Origin: Pseudomonas saponiphila
Lineage (GTDB): Bacteria > Pseudomonadota > Gammaproteobacteria > Pseudomonadales > Pseudomonadaceae
Reading direction: 5' to 3'
Length of the DNA stretch: 64,000 nucleotides
NCBI RefSeq assembly: GCF_900105185.1
Contig: NZ_FNTJ01000002.1
Coordinates: 1,860,001-1,924,000, forward strand
Shown here: in pieces, positions 17,906-26,928 of the stretch
Layout: each line of letters starts with the position of its first letter
Position numbering within the stretch: position 1 is the first letter of the stretch
The notes under the pieces: model-generated
Told to the model about the DNA's origin: nothing
What the model saw: the letters and a program-made list of their open reading frames with translations, nothing else
Database searches by the model: none
Made by a program: the position numbers and the translations under genes

Positions 17906-18955
17906 TTACAGCGTCGGGTAGTCGATGTAGCCCACCGGACCTTTGCCATAGAAGGTTTCCGGATGCGCTTGGTTCAACGGCGCGTCGGCCTTCAAGCGCG
18001 CGGGCAGATCCGGGTTGGCGATAAAGGGCACGCCGAAGGCCACGGCGTCAGCCTTGCCGGCAGCCAGCCAGGCGTTGGCGCTGTCCTTGGTGAAGCGTTC
18101 GTTGGCGATGTACGGGCCGCCGAAGGCTTCTTTCAGTTGCGGGCCCAGGCTGTCGGCGCCTTCTTTCTCGCGCGAGCAGATAAAAGCGATGCCGCGCTTG
18201 CCCAGCTCGCGGGCGACGTAGGTGAAGGTTTCCGCCAGGTTGGCGTCGCCCATGTCATGGGAGTCGGCGCGAGGTGCCAGGTGCACACCCACCCGCCCGG
18301 CGCCCCAGATCTCGATGGCCGCGTCGGTGACTTCCAGCAGTAGGCGGGCACGGTTCTCCAGGGAGCCGCCGTACTGGTCGGTGCGCTGGTTGGTGCTGCT
18401 TTGCAGGAACTGATCCAGCAGGTAACCGTTGGCGCCGTGGATTTCCACGCCATCGAAACCGGCGGCCTTGGCGTTTTCCGCGCCGACCCGGTAAGCCTCG
18501 ACGATGTCGGCGATCTCAGCGGTTTCCAGGGCCCGCGGGGTCGGGTAGTCGGCCAGAGGACGCACCAGGCTGACATGGCCCTTGGGCTGGATGGCGCTCG
18601 GGGCCACCGGGGTTTCGCCGTCCAGGTAGGACGGGTGGGAAATCCGCCCCACGTGCCACAGCTGCAGGAAGATCTTGCCGCCGGCGCCATGCACCGCCTT
18701 GGTCACGTTGGCCCAGCCACGCACCTGATCGTTGGACCAGATGCCGGGGGTATCCGGGTAGCCGACGCCCATCGGGGTGACCGAAGTGGCTTCGCTGAGG
18801 ATCAGGCCAGCGGATGCCCGCTGCACGTAGTACTCGGCCATCAGCGCGTTGGGCACGCGGCCGGCGTCGGCGCGGCAGCGGGTCAGCGGGGCCATGATGA
18901 TGCGGTTGGACAGTTCGAGGTCGCCGATCTTGATCGGATCAAACAGAGTGGTCAT
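17906..18955 (-). CDS. xenB: Old Yellow Enzyme family flavoprotein, xenobiotic reductase B-like
   Basis: 349 aa, the length of XenB/NemA proteins. FMN-dependent TIM barrel: [16 protein letters not shown] start, [23 protein letters not shown], then [15 protein letters not shown] with the active-site His-Asn pair and [10 protein letters not shown]. It reduces activated C=C bonds and nitro groups (nitroglycerin, TNT, N-ethylmaleimide) using NAD(P)H. Third gene of an arsR-MFS-xenB operon (33-bp gap), so it is probably induced by electrophiles through that regulator. NemA is an equivalent name. Confidence 0.88.
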   Translation of the reverse strand: MTTLFDPIKIGDLELSNRIIMAPLTRCRADAGRVPNALMAEYYVQRASAGLILSEATSVTPMGVGYPDTPGIWSNDQVRGWANVTKAVHGAGGKIFLQLWHVGRISHPSYLDGETPVAPSAIQPKGHVSLVRPLADYPTPRALETAEIADIVEAYRVGAENAKAAGFDGVEIHGANGYLLDQFLQSSTNQRTDQYGGSLENRARLLLEVTDAAIEIWGAGRVGVHLAPRADSHDMGDANLAETFTYVARELGKRGIAFICSREKEGADSLGPQLKEAFGGPYIANERFTKDSANAWLAAGKADAVAFGVPFIANPDLPARLKADAPLNQAHPETFYGKGPVGYIDYPTL

Positions 18956-18988
18956 GGAATGCAGCCTTCTATAGAGGAAAGAGTCGGA

Positions 18989-20155
18989 TCAGTGGGTTGC
19001 AGCAGCCAGTTCGGCGTTGCCGCCCTGGCGAAAGGTAATCAGCGTCACCAGCAGGGCCAGGATCGCCAGCACCGCAGCCGCCAGCGGTACGCTGGTGAGG
19101 CCGAAACCGTGGGCGATGACGCTGCCGCCGACCCAGGCGCCCAGGGCGTTGCCGATGTTGAAGGCGCCGATGTTCAGGGTCGAAACCAGGTTTGGCGCGG
19201 CCTTGCCGAAGGTCACCACATTGACCTGCAGCGCCGGCACCGCGGCAAACGAAGCGGTGGCCCAGAGGAACAGGGTGATCTCAGTGGGAATCAACGCCAC
19301 GCTGGTCCAGGTCAGCACGGTGGAAACCACCGCCATGGCCGCGAACACGCCGATCAGGGTGGCGCCCAGGCGCTTGTCCGCCAGCTTGCCGCCGATGATG
19401 TTGCCCAGGGTCAGGCCCAGGCCGATCAGCAGCAGGGTCCAGGTCACGCCCTGGGGCGAGACGCCGGTGACATCGCCGAGCAGCGGCGCAACGTAGGTGA
19501 AGAGGGTGAACATCGACGCGGCGAACAGCGCGGTCATGCTCAGGGACAGCCAGATTCCAGCGCCCTTGAGGGCGGCCAGTTCCGCACCCATGTCGAGTTT
19601 TTCCTCATCGCGCTTGGCCGGCAAAAAGCGCAACAGGCCGATCAGTGCTACCACGCCGATCACCGTCACCGCCCAGAAGGTCGAGCGCCAGCCGGCCGCC
19701 TGGCCCAAGGCTGTGCCCAGCGGGACGCCAAGGACGTTGGCCAGGGTCAGGCCGGTGAACATCAGGGCCACGGCCGAGGCGCGCTTGTTGGCGGGCACCA
19801 GGCCGGCGGCCACCACTGAACCGATACCGAAGAAGGCACCGTGGCACAGCGCGGTGATCACCCGGGCGAACATCAGCACGTTGTAATCACTGGCCAGTGC
19901 GCACAGCAGGTTGCCGACAATGAAGATTCCCATCAGCGCCACCAGCGCCGCCTTGCGTGGCAAGCGGGCAGTGGCCAGGGCCATGAACGGCGCACCGATG
20001 GCCACACCCAGGGCGTAGCCGGTGACCAGCCAGCCAGCGCCGGGAATCGACACGCCGAGGTCCGCCGCGACATCGGGCAGAAGCCCCATGATGACGAACT
20101 CGGTAGTGCCGATGGCGAAGGCGCTCAAGGCCAGGATGATGAGTGAAAGGGGCAT
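18989..20155 (-). CDS. MFS transporter, DHA1 (AraJ/YdhP-like) efflux type
   Basis: 388 aa with 12 predicted membrane segments. N-terminus [20 protein letters not shown] and the motif [17 protein letters not shown] are typical of the AraJ/YdhP branch of drug:H+ antiporters; the loop 2-3 motif is ATARLPRK. Inner membrane, probably exports a drug or sugar-like toxic compound. Sits 19 bp after the ArsR-type regulator and 33 bp before xenB, suggesting export and reduction of the same class of chemicals. Confidence 0.85.
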   Translation of the reverse strand: MPLSLIILALSAFAIGTTEFVIMGLLPDVAADLGVSIPGAGWLVTGYALGVAIGAPFMALATARLPRKAALVALMGIFIVGNLLCALASDYNVLMFARVITALCHGAFFGIGSVVAAGLVPANKRASAVALMFTGLTLANVLGVPLGTALGQAAGWRSTFWAVTVIGVVALIGLLRFLPAKRDEEKLDMGAELAALKGAGIWLSLSMTALFAASMFTLFTYVAPLLGDVTGVSPQGVTWTLLLIGLGLTLGNIIGGKLADKRLGATLIGVFAAMAVVSTVLTWTSVALIPTEITLFLWATASFAAVPALQVNVVTFGKAAPNLVSTLNIGAFNIGNALGAWVGGSVIAHGFGLTSVPLAAAVLAILALLVTLITFRQGGNAELAAATH

Positions 20156-20174
20156 TGTCGGGTCCTTGTCAGGT

Positions 20175-20477
20175 CTAGAGCTGTTGGCTCATTTGCGTGA
20201 GGAACTGCTGGATGACTTCCTCATTGCGTTTGAAAAAATGCCATTGGCCGACTTTCCGGCTGCTGATCAGGCCTGCGCGTTGCAGGGTGGCGAGGTGGGC
20301 GGACACGGTCGACTGCGACAGGCCGCAGCGTTGATCGATCTGTCCGGCGCACACGCCGTGCTCATTGCTGTGAGCCTGATCGGGAAATTCGACTGTCGGG
20401 TCTTTCAGCCAGTGCAGGATTTCCCTGCGAACCGGATGTGCCAGGGCTTTTATTATTTCGTCGAGGTCGAGGGACAT
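20175..20477 (-). CDS. ArsR/SmtB-family transcriptional regulator
   Basis: 100 aa winged helix. ALAHPVRREILHWL is the standard ArsR start; the recognition helix region is GLSQSTVSAHLATLQRAGLI, followed by the wing KVGQWHFFKRNE. It has cysteines in VCAGQIDQRCG, but not the CxC metal box of true arsenic sensors, so it probably senses redox or electrophiles. First gene of the operon with the MFS and xenB; palindromic AT-rich DNA upstream is a likely operator. Confidence 0.88.
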   Translation of the reverse strand: MSLDLDEIIKALAHPVRREILHWLKDPTVEFPDQAHSNEHGVCAGQIDQRCGLSQSTVSAHLATLQRAGLISSRKVGQWHFFKRNEEVIQQFLTQMSQQL

Positions 20478-20505
20478 GGCGGTGCTCGTTTTCCGTAAAA
20501 CGTTG

Positions 20506-20545
20506 TATCGCGATGAGGCGAAATTTAAATCGTTATTTCGCGATA
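20506..20545. promoter_or_regulatory. Candidate operator of the ArsR-type regulator
   Basis: Inverted repeat TATCGCGA (20506-20513) ... TCGCGATA (20538-20545), centred 48 bp upstream of the regulator start in an AT-rich divergent region. A second repeat, ATATCG-N8-CGATAT, lies at 20585-20604, nearer the divergent acpH gene. Confidence 0.5.
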
Positions 20546-20584
20546 TACCAATATGATTTTGATCTTAAATCATTACTTATCGGT

Positions 20585-20604
20585 ATATCGGGTTATAACG
20601 ATAT
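20585..20604. promoter_or_regulatory. Second inverted repeat in the arsR-acpH divergent region
   Basis: ATATCG, spacer GGTTATAA, CGATAT. It shares the TATCG core with the repeat at 20506-20545, so both may bind the same dimer. It lies 26 bp before the acpH start, so binding there would also affect acpH. Confidence 0.4.
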
Positions 20605-20630
20605 ATTGAGCGCGGTGCTAAGCTGCGCGA

Positions 20631-21212
20631 ATGAATTATCTCGCACATCTACACCTTGGCGGCCAGCGTCCGGGTCAATTACTGGGCAGCCTGTATGGCG
20701 ATTTCGTCAAAGGCCGCCTGCAAGGGCAGTTTGCCCCTGAAGTCGAGGCGGCGATCCAGCTGCATCGGAGCATCGACACCTACACCGACAGCCACCCGCT
20801 GGTGAGTGCGGCGCTGTCGCGTTTTTCACTGACCCGGCGGCGCTATGCCGGCATCGTCATCGACGTGTTCTTCGACCATTGCCTGGCTCGGGACTGGGCC
20901 GAATATGCCGATCGTCCCTTGCAGCAGTTCACCGCCGACGTGTATCGGGTGCTGGCGGCCGAGCCGCAGTTGCCCGGGCGCCTGGCGCAGATAGCGCCCT
21001 ATATGGCGGCGGATGACTGGTTGGGTTCCTATCGGGATTTCCAGGTGCTGGAGCAGGTGTTGCGCGGGATTGCCCGGCGCTTGTCGCAACCGGAGGAGCT
21101 GACTGCGGCGATGGGGGAGCTGGAGCGTCTGTATCGGCCGTTGAGCGAAGATTTCCGCGATTTTTACCCGCAATTGCAGTCGTTCGCCATGCAGCACATC
21201 CAGTTACCCTGA
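20631..21212 (+). CDS. acpH: Acyl carrier protein phosphodiesterase (AcpH)
   Basis: 193 aa, the AcpH/DUF479 length. It starts MNYLAHLHLGG and carries GSLYGDFVKGR, LHRSIDTYTDSHP and IVIDVFFDHCLARDW, whose His/Asp pairs form the HD-type metal site of this family. The enzyme removes 4'-phosphopantetheine from holo-ACP. Monocistronic by appearance: divergent from the ArsR gene and followed by REP elements. Confidence 0.9.
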   Translation: MNYLAHLHLGGQRPGQLLGSLYGDFVKGRLQGQFAPEVEAAIQLHRSIDTYTDSHPLVSAALSRFSLTRRRYAGIVIDVFFDHCLARDWAEYADRPLQQFTADVYRVLAAEPQLPGRLAQIAPYMAADDWLGSYRDFQVLEQVLRGIARRLSQPEELTAAMGELERLYRPLSEDFRDFYPQLQSFAMQHIQLP

Positions 21213-21227
21213 CGAACGTCCCCTCGG

Positions 21228-21308
21228 TAGGAGTCGGCTTGCCGACGAAAGCACCTCTATCAATGGTGCAGGTTTCAACGGCATCTTCGCCGGCAAGCCG
21301 GCTCCTAC
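21228..21308. repeat. REP pair in inverted orientation
   Basis: GTAGGAGTCGGCTTGCCGACGAA at 21228 and TTCGCCGGCAAGCCGGCTCCTAC ending at 21308, about 35 bp apart, between the convergent acpH and olsA genes. The first has compensatory changes (GTCGGC/GCCGAC) that keep the stem. Confidence 0.85.
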
Positions 21309-21315
21309 GTGTGGT

Positions 21316-22110
21316 TCAGGCGGCGACCAGTTCGCCGCTGCGACGTGGTTCGGCGGGTTGGGCAACGTCGCCAAATAGTGCTTTTTGCACCGCTTGCTGT
21401 GCCTGAAAGGCCAGTGCCGCACGTTCCTGGCCCTGGCAGGCAATTGGCTTGAGCAGATGAATCTCCACCTGGCCCCGATCATTGGCGAACAGCCGCATCA
21501 AATGCGAGAGCAGGTCGTCGTCACCAATGAAGGGCGCCAGGGTATCGATCTGGCCATCGCGCAAATAACGGATCGCCACCGGTTGCAGCGACACTTCGGC
21601 GTCGATGGCACTGGCCAGCAGGCGGCCGTGGAAAGTCCGCAGGCCATGGCCGTCGGTGGTGGTGCCTTCGGGGAACAGCAGCAATGGATGCTGCTCCTGC
21701 AGGTGGCGGGTCATCTGCTTGCGGATCAGCTGGCTGTCACCGGCCCCGCGGCGGATGAACAGGCTGCCGGCCTTGGCCGCCAGCCAGCCGGCCACCGGCC
21801 AGGTACGCACCTCGGCCTTGGACAGGAAGGACAGCGGCGTGAGCATGCCCAGTAGCGGAATGTCGGTCCAGGACACATGGTTGCTGACCCAGAGCATTGG
21901 CTGCCCGGGCAACTCGCCGTGTACCGAGATCTGGAAGGGCAGGGCATTGCTCAGGCGCGCCATGAAGAAGCGCGACCAGCGCTGGCGCCGGACCATGGAG
22001 TTGGCCACCCCCAGGCGCTCCAGCAGACCGAAGACACTGGCCATGCTCAGCCCCAGCGCCACCACCAGCAGTACCCGGGCGATGCGCCCGTAGACCCGCA
22101 GCCGGCGCAT
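21316..22110 (-). CDS. olsA: Lyso-ornithine lipid O-acyltransferase (PlsC-like)
   Basis: 264 aa from the ATG at 22110, which overlaps the olsB stop by one base (TGATG); an upstream start inside olsB would add 13 residues. Membrane-anchored N-terminus (RIARVLLVVALGLSMASVFG), then the acyltransferase motifs: NHVSWTDIP (HxxxxD, block I), LFIRRGAGDS (block II) and LFPEGTTTDG (block III). It adds the second fatty acid to lyso-ornithine lipid made by OlsB. Some such enzymes also act on lysophosphatidate. Confidence 0.88.
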   Translation of the reverse strand: MRRLRVYGRIARVLLVVALGLSMASVFGLLERLGVANSMVRRQRWSRFFMARLSNALPFQISVHGELPGQPMLWVSNHVSWTDIPLLGMLTPLSFLSKAEVRTWPVAGWLAAKAGSLFIRRGAGDSQLIRKQMTRHLQEQHPLLLFPEGTTTDGHGLRTFHGRLLASAIDAEVSLQPVAIRYLRDGQIDTLAPFIGDDDLLSHLMRLFANDRGQVEIHLLKPIACQGQERAALAFQAQQAVQKALFGDVAQPAEPRRSGELVAA

Positions 22111-22865
22111 CAGACCGCCGCCTTGAAGTGCCGGGCGTAGCGCGGGCACAACTCGTCACGCTTGAGCAGGATGAAGACGTCGGCGACCTGGAAGTCTTCG
22201 TCCCAGCACGGCTCGCCGCAGATTTTCGCTCCCAGGCGCATGTAGGCCTTGAGCAGCGGTGGCATCTCGGCGATCACGTTGGACGGAATGTCCAGGCTCG
22301 GCAACGGCTTCTTCGGTTCGGCCCGCAGGTGTTCGGTGCACAGGTAGCGTTCGCGCAGGCGCTGCATGATCGCCTGGGCCTGCACGCCGCCATCCTGCAT
22401 GGGGATGCTGGCGCAGCCCATCAGGTAGCTGTAGCCGCCCTGGTTGAGGACCTCCGCCAGTTCGCCCCAGAGCACGGCAATGGTGCCGCCGTTGCGGTAG
22501 GCCGGGTCGACGCAGGTGCGGCCGATCTCCAGGATCGGGCCCTTGAGCTGCACCAGGCCGTGCAGGCTGAACTCTTCTTCGCTGTAGAAGCGCCCCAGGC
22601 TGCTGGCGGCCTGGTGGTCCAGCAGACGGGTGGTGGCCACCAGGCGCCCGGTGTTCAGGTCCCGTACACCGATATGGCTGCAATGGGCATCATAGTCATC
22701 CATGTCCAGACCCAGTTCCGCGCCCTTGAGCTTGGCGTTGAACTCGCCACTGAAGACGTTGAAACGCAGGGCCTGTGCTTCCTGCAAGGCCTGGGCGCCG
22801 ATCAGGCGTTCGGCTTGCAGGCGGCGTTCAATGCCGGTGTCGCTGATGCGGGCGATCTGAGTCAT
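22110..22865 (-). CDS. olsB: L-ornithine N-alpha-acyltransferase
   Basis: 251 aa starting at the ATG at 22865 ([16 protein letters not shown]); an upstream open extension of 32 residues lacks family character. GNAT-like acyltransferase: [53 protein letters not shown]. It transfers a 3-hydroxyacyl group from ACP to ornithine, the first step of ornithine-lipid synthesis, usually induced by low phosphate. Coupled with olsA as in other pseudomonads. Confidence 0.9.
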   Translation of the reverse strand: MTQIARISDTGIERRLQAERLIGAQALQEAQALRFNVFSGEFNAKLKGAELGLDMDDYDAHCSHIGVRDLNTGRLVATTRLLDHQAASSLGRFYSEEEFSLHGLVQLKGPILEIGRTCVDPAYRNGGTIAVLWGELAEVLNQGGYSYLMGCASIPMQDGGVQAQAIMQRLRERYLCTEHLRAEPKKPLPSLDIPSNVIAEMPPLLKAYMRLGAKICGEPCWDEDFQVADVFILLKRDELCPRYARHFKAAV

Positions 22866-23005
22866 CGTGAATCTCCGTGCGGGCCACTGACCCGCCTTGG
22901 GTTGCAGCCAATCGACTTTGTTGTGCAAAGTCAGGCTATGTAGCCCCGGTGTCATCGCCATGAAGCTTTGGTGATGCTTGTATGACAGCCCCTGAGGACC
23001 TCCGA

Positions 23006-23884
23006 ATGCCCTGGCAAGCCCTGCTCGAGAGCCGTGAACGACTGCCCGCCAACCCTGACCTGGCCGAGGGGTATGGGGCTTTGCTGAGCCATCTGGGAAC
23101 GTTCACGCCGTTTGAGCTGGCGGTGCGCGGCGGGCGCCTGATGAGCACCCCGGGGCTGGCTTTCCTGGTGGGTTACCAGGCGGCATTGCGCATGTTGTGG
23201 CCCAGCGCGCCGCTCAGCCTGGGGGCTTTATGCGCGACCGAACGCCGCAGCCTGCGTCCGGCGGACATGCAGACCCGCCTGGAGGACTTGCGTCTGAGCG
23301 GACGCAAGGATTTCGTCACTGCCGGCGATGCCGCCGACTGGCTGCTGGTGGCGGCCCGCAGCGAGGTCCCGGGTGAGCGGGCGGCATTGCGCCTGACCGT
23401 GGTCTACGCCGGGGAACCGGGGGTCAAGGTCCAGACCCTGCCGGCCATCGGCCTGATGCCGGAGATCAGCCATGGCTGCCTGCTGCTGGACAACGCCGCC
23501 TGCGAACTGCTCGCCGGCGATGGCTGGGACGCCTATGTCAAACCCTTCCGGACCCTGGAAGACACCTACGTCCTGAGCGCCATGCTCGCCTGGCTGTACG
23601 GCGTGGGCCAGGACAGCGGCTGGCCGCAGACACTGCAATTGCAACTGCTGGGGTTGCTGGCGGGCTGTGCCGAAGTCAGTCGGCAGAATCCTTCCTTGAG
23701 TGGCGGGCACATTCTGTTGGGCGGTCTGTTCACCCAGTTCCAGGTGTTGCGGCCTGAAATCGACGCCGCATTCGCCAATGGTCCTGAGCCTTGGCGCAGC
23801 CAATGGTCCCGGGACCAAGCCCTGCTGGACCTGGCCGCCAGCGCCCGGGAGCAACGCCTGGCCAAAGCCCTGGCCTCGTTTTAG
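23006..23884 (+). CDS. Acyl-CoA dehydrogenase-like protein
   Basis: 292 aa from the ATG at 23006, which has GAGGA seven bases upstream; an ATG at 22982 in the same frame has a poor site. The protein is shorter than catalytic acyl-CoA dehydrogenases (~380 aa). It shows only distant middle- and C-terminal-domain character: helical [29 protein letters not shown], then a beta region, then [25 protein letters not shown]. No flavin-binding signature can be pointed to with certainty. It is divergent from olsBA, and a lipid-related role is inference. Confidence 0.5.
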   Translation: MPWQALLESRERLPANPDLAEGYGALLSHLGTFTPFELAVRGGRLMSTPGLAFLVGYQAALRMLWPSAPLSLGALCATERRSLRPADMQTRLEDLRLSGRKDFVTAGDAADWLLVAARSEVPGERAALRLTVVYAGEPGVKVQTLPAIGLMPEISHGCLLLDNAACELLAGDGWDAYVKPFRTLEDTYVLSAMLAWLYGVGQDSGWPQTLQLQLLGLLAGCAEVSRQNPSLSGGHILLGGLFTQFQVLRPEIDAAFANGPEPWRSQWSRDQALLDLAASAREQRLAKALASF

Positions 23885-23901
23885 CAACGGCGCGCCCTTG
23901 C

Positions 23902-23985
23902 GTAGGAGCCGGCTTGCCGGCGAATGGGCCCGAGAGCCTCGCGCAAGGCACGATGACGCCTTCGCTGGCCAGCCAGCGCCCACAA
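23902..23985. repeat. REP element with a degenerate partner
   Basis: GTAGGAGCCGGCTTGCCGGCGAA at 23902-23924 and a decayed CCTTCGCTGGCCAGCCAGCG copy near 23959-23978. Confidence 0.75.
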
Positions 23986-24058
23986 ACGAAGGCACTTGCA
24001 GTGAAACTGTCATCCGCCTGGACTAGGCTCGGCCGCTGACGTCACTTGAGTGTCATCC

Positions 24059-25156
24059 ATGGCCAAGGCCCCGATCCTGCTGGCATTGCTTGTGTGCCTC
24101 TACTTGCCGGCCTGGGCCGAGGAGTGGCCGGCGGAGCAATGGAGTTGGGGCCCGGCCGTCAGCGGCCCGGGGCTCAAGGCTCTGGAGGACTACGCCTTCG
24201 AGCCCAGAGATGAAGAGTCCCGGCAAGGCATTCGCACCGACGCCTTGCTGGTGATCCGCGATGGCCAGCTGCTTTACGAGCGCTATGCCGGCACCACCGG
24301 ACCGCAGACTCCCCATCTCATCTGGTCGGCCAGCAAGAGTCTGCTGGCGGTGGTGCTGGGCGTTGCCTTCGGTGAAGGCCGCTTCCAGCTGCAGGACCCT
24401 GCCGCACAGTATTACCCGGCGCTGCAGCGGCATCCGCGCATCACCCTGGCCGACTTGCTGCACTGGGCCTCGGGCCTGGACTGGCAGGAAGACTACGAAT
24501 ACGCACCGCTCAACTCCTCGGTGGTGGCCATGCTCTACACCCGGGGCCACCGGGACATGGCCGCATTCGCCGCACAGCAGGCGACGGCCGCGCGGGCGGG
24601 GCAGGTGTTTCGCTACTCCAGTGGCGACAGCAACCTGCTGGCGGCCAGTCTGCGGGGGATAGTGGGGCCCGAGCGCTACGCGGACTACCCCTGGCACGCG
24701 CTGTTCGAACCCCTGGGAATCACCCATGCCGTGTGGGAGCGCGACGCGGCCGGCACCTTCGTTGCTTCGTCCTACCTGTACCTGACGGCTCGGGATCTGG
24801 CGCGGATCGGCCTGTTGATGCAGCGCGATGGCCGCTGGCGCGACCGGCAATTGCTGCCCAAGGCCTGGGTCGAATTCTGTCGCACCCCCTTTGCCGGCTA
24901 CCGGGCCAACCAGGACGTGGCCGTGGCGGGCGGGCACTGGTGGCTCAACCGCGCGGTGGACGGTGCGCCCCGGCCCTGGCCGGATGCGCCGGCGGACACT
25001 TATGCGGCGCTGGGACACTGGGGCCAGGCGCTGTACATCCTGCCCGCCGAGCGCCTGGTGATCGTGCGCTATGGCGACGACCGTGATGGCAGCTATCGGC
25101 ACAACGAGCTGCTCAAGCGGGTCCTGGCGGTCTTTCCCGAACCGAGTCCGCCATGA
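24059..25156 (+). CDS. Exported serine hydrolase, beta-lactamase/penicillin-binding-like
   Basis: 365 aa from the ATG at 24059 (a GTG at 24050 is also possible). Signal peptide ILLALLVCLYLPAWA. The class C beta-lactamase/esterase motifs are SASK (Ser90 nucleophile, Lys93), then FRYSSGDSN as the tyrosine motif and HWGQALYI near the C-terminus. Periplasmic. Family members include esterases and peptidases as well as beta-lactamases, so the substrate is open; resistance function should not be assumed. Overlaps the following small gene by 4 bp. Confidence 0.82.
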   Translation: MAKAPILLALLVCLYLPAWAEEWPAEQWSWGPAVSGPGLKALEDYAFEPRDEESRQGIRTDALLVIRDGQLLYERYAGTTGPQTPHLIWSASKSLLAVVLGVAFGEGRFQLQDPAAQYYPALQRHPRITLADLLHWASGLDWQEDYEYAPLNSSVVAMLYTRGHRDMAAFAAQQATAARAGQVFRYSSGDSNLLAASLRGIVGPERYADYPWHALFEPLGITHAVWERDAAGTFVASSYLYLTARDLARIGLLMQRDGRWRDRQLLPKAWVEFCRTPFAGYRANQDVAVAGGHWWLNRAVDGAPRPWPDAPADTYAALGHWGQALYILPAERLVIVRYGDDRDGSYRHNELLKRVLAVFPEPSPP

Positions 25157-25482
25157 AGCGCCGGGCCTGGGTGCGCCGTCATCCGCTGCTCGGCCTGTTG
25201 CTGCTGGCGCTGCTCCTGCTGCTGGGCTGGGGCTGGCAGCAGCGGGTGGCGCTGCAGGCGTTTCCCGACATCCTCGGGGCCTACACCGCCAAGGAGTACT
25301 GCTCCTGCCGTTACGTCATGCAACAACCTGCCGAGGACTGCCGCGCCTACGTGCGCCAGTACCTGCCCATCAGCGGTTTCGATGATGAGCCGCAGGCCCG
25401 GCGAGTCACCGCCAGCGCCCTGGGGCGGACCCACAGCGCCTCCTGGCTGGGCCCCCGCGAAGGCTGCCGCCTCGATCCCTGA
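25153..25482 (+). CDS. Small membrane-anchored protein with four conserved-looking cysteines
   Basis: 109 aa. Basic start, one long membrane segment (LLGLLLLALLLLLGWGW), then an ~80-residue periplasmic domain with cysteines at 49, 51, 62 and 104 (CSCRY, EDCR, EGC). I do not recognise an enzyme signature, although homologues are sometimes labelled 'amidase' in pseudomonads. It overlaps the upstream serine hydrolase (ATGA), so the two probably act together in the periplasm. Confidence 0.65.
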   Translation: MKRRAWVRRHPLLGLLLLALLLLLGWGWQQRVALQAFPDILGAYTAKEYCSCRYVMQQPAEDCRAYVRQYLPISGFDDEPQARRVTASALGRTHSASWLGPREGCRLDP

Positions 25483-25512
25483 TCCTCGATCAAGCCGCGC
25501 CATCGATGATGT

Positions 25513-25529
25513 GTTCCATACAGTGGAAC
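25513..25529. promoter_or_regulatory. Candidate IclR-family operator
   Basis: Perfect inverted repeat GTTCCA-TACAG-TGGAAC. This is the form of sites bound by IclR-family regulators (TTCCA-N5-TGGAA). It is 125 bp upstream of the M20 hydrolase, the first gene of an operon that is followed by an IclR-family gene at 29786. Confidence 0.65.
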
Positions 25530-25653
25530 CACATTTGATTGTCCTGTGCTGCGCCGCGCGGTTATCTGACGCAGCGCTTCGAGCAGGTCCGGCCCCTCGT
25601 GCAGCGCTCCGACAACAAGAACGGGAAGCCACCCGGCCCAGAGGAGATACGCC

Positions 25654-26829
25654 ATGACCCGACACCAGCACATCCTTGCCTGGCTCAATGACATTGCCGG
25701 CGACCTGCGGGCCATCCGGCACGACATTCATGCCCACCCGGAACTGGGGTTCGAGGAACAGCGCACCTCGGCGCTGGTGGCGCGTTGCCTGGAGGAGTGG
25801 GGTTACCAGGTGCATACCGGCGTTGGCCGCACCGGGGTCGTTGGGGTTCTGCGCAACGGCACGGGCACCCGCGCCCTGGGGCTGCGGGCGGACATGGACG
25901 CCTTGCCGATCATCGAGAACACCGGGGTTCCCTACAGCAGTCGCCACGGCGGTTGCATGCATGCCTGCGGGCATGACGGCCACACCACCATCCTGCTGGG
26001 GGCGGCGCGCTACCTGGCCGCGACCCGAACGTTCGACGGCACCCTGAACCTGATCTTCCAGCCCGCCGAAGAGGGCCAGGGCGGCGCCGAGGCGATGCTT
26101 GCCGATGGCCTGCTGGAGCGCTTCCCCTGTGATGCGCTGTTTGGCCTGCACAACATGCCCGGGCTGCCGGCCGGGCACCTGGGGTTTCGCGAGGGGCCGA
26201 TGATGGCCTCCCAGGATCTGCTCGAGGTGATAGTCGAAGGCGTCGGCGGCCATGGCTCCATGCCGCACCTGGCGGTGGACCCGCTAGTGGCGGCGGCGAG
26301 CATGGTGATGGCCTTGCAGACCGTGGTGGCACGCAATATCGACGCTCAGGAAGCCGCGGTGGTGACGGTCGGTGCCCTGCAGGCCGGCGAGGCGGCCAAC
26401 GTGATTCCCCAGCAGGCGCTGTTGCGCCTGAGCCTGCGGGCCCTCAATGCACCGGTGCGCGAGCAGATGCTGGAGCGGGTCAAGGCGATCATCCGCACCC
26501 AGGCCGAAAGCTTTGGCTGCCGCGCCAGCATCGAGCATCGCCCGGCTTATCCGGTGCTGATCAACAGCCCGGAAGAAACCGAGTTCGCCCGGCGGGTCGG
26601 GGTCGAGCTGGTGGGGGCCGAGGCGGTCGACGGCAACACCCCCAAGCTGATGGGCAGCGAGGACTTCGGCTGGATGCTGCAACGCTGCCCCGGCAGCTAC
26701 CTGTTCATCGGCAACGGTGTGGCGCAGCCGATGGTGCATAACCCGGGTTACGACTTCAACGACGACATCCTGCTGACCGGCGCGGCCTATTGGGCTGCCC
26801 TCGCGGAAAGCTGGCTCAAGCCCTCCTGA
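25654..26829 (+). CDS. M20-family amidohydrolase (hippurate/N-acyl amino acid hydrolase-like)
   Basis: 391 aa, cytoplasmic. Di-metal M20D features: RHDIHAHPELGFEE, LRADMDALPI, CMHACGHDGHT (metal-binding Cys/His), FQPAEEGQGG (catalytic and metal Glu), LHNMPG and MGSEDFGWM. The dimerisation domain starts at VEGVGGHGSMPH. These enzymes cleave N-acyl or N-aroyl amino acids. In this operon, with an MHS transporter and an amidase, it probably takes part in breakdown of an amide-type nitrogen source. ATG preceded by GAGG. Confidence 0.86.
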   Translation: MTRHQHILAWLNDIAGDLRAIRHDIHAHPELGFEEQRTSALVARCLEEWGYQVHTGVGRTGVVGVLRNGTGTRALGLRADMDALPIIENTGVPYSSRHGGCMHACGHDGHTTILLGAARYLAATRTFDGTLNLIFQPAEEGQGGAEAMLADGLLERFPCDALFGLHNMPGLPAGHLGFREGPMMASQDLLEVIVEGVGGHGSMPHLAVDPLVAAASMVMALQTVVARNIDAQEAAVVTVGALQAGEAANVIPQQALLRLSLRALNAPVREQMLERVKAIIRTQAESFGCRASIEHRPAYPVLINSPEETEFARRVGVELVGAEAVDGNTPKLMGSEDFGWMLQRCPGSYLFIGNGVAQPMVHNPGYDFNDDILLTGAAYWAALAESWLKPS

Positions 26830-26928
26830 CCCCTGTCGTTCCTGCGTTTCCGAGCACCCCGGGCGTTGTCGGCGCCCGGCACTTTTCCGAGCCCGGCCCA
26901 AGGCTTAAAAGTATCCAAGGAACTTCCC

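Noticed and set aside
17765..18343. 192-aa plus-strand frame across the terminator and xenB
   Set aside because: It runs through a strong rho-independent terminator and then antisense to xenB.
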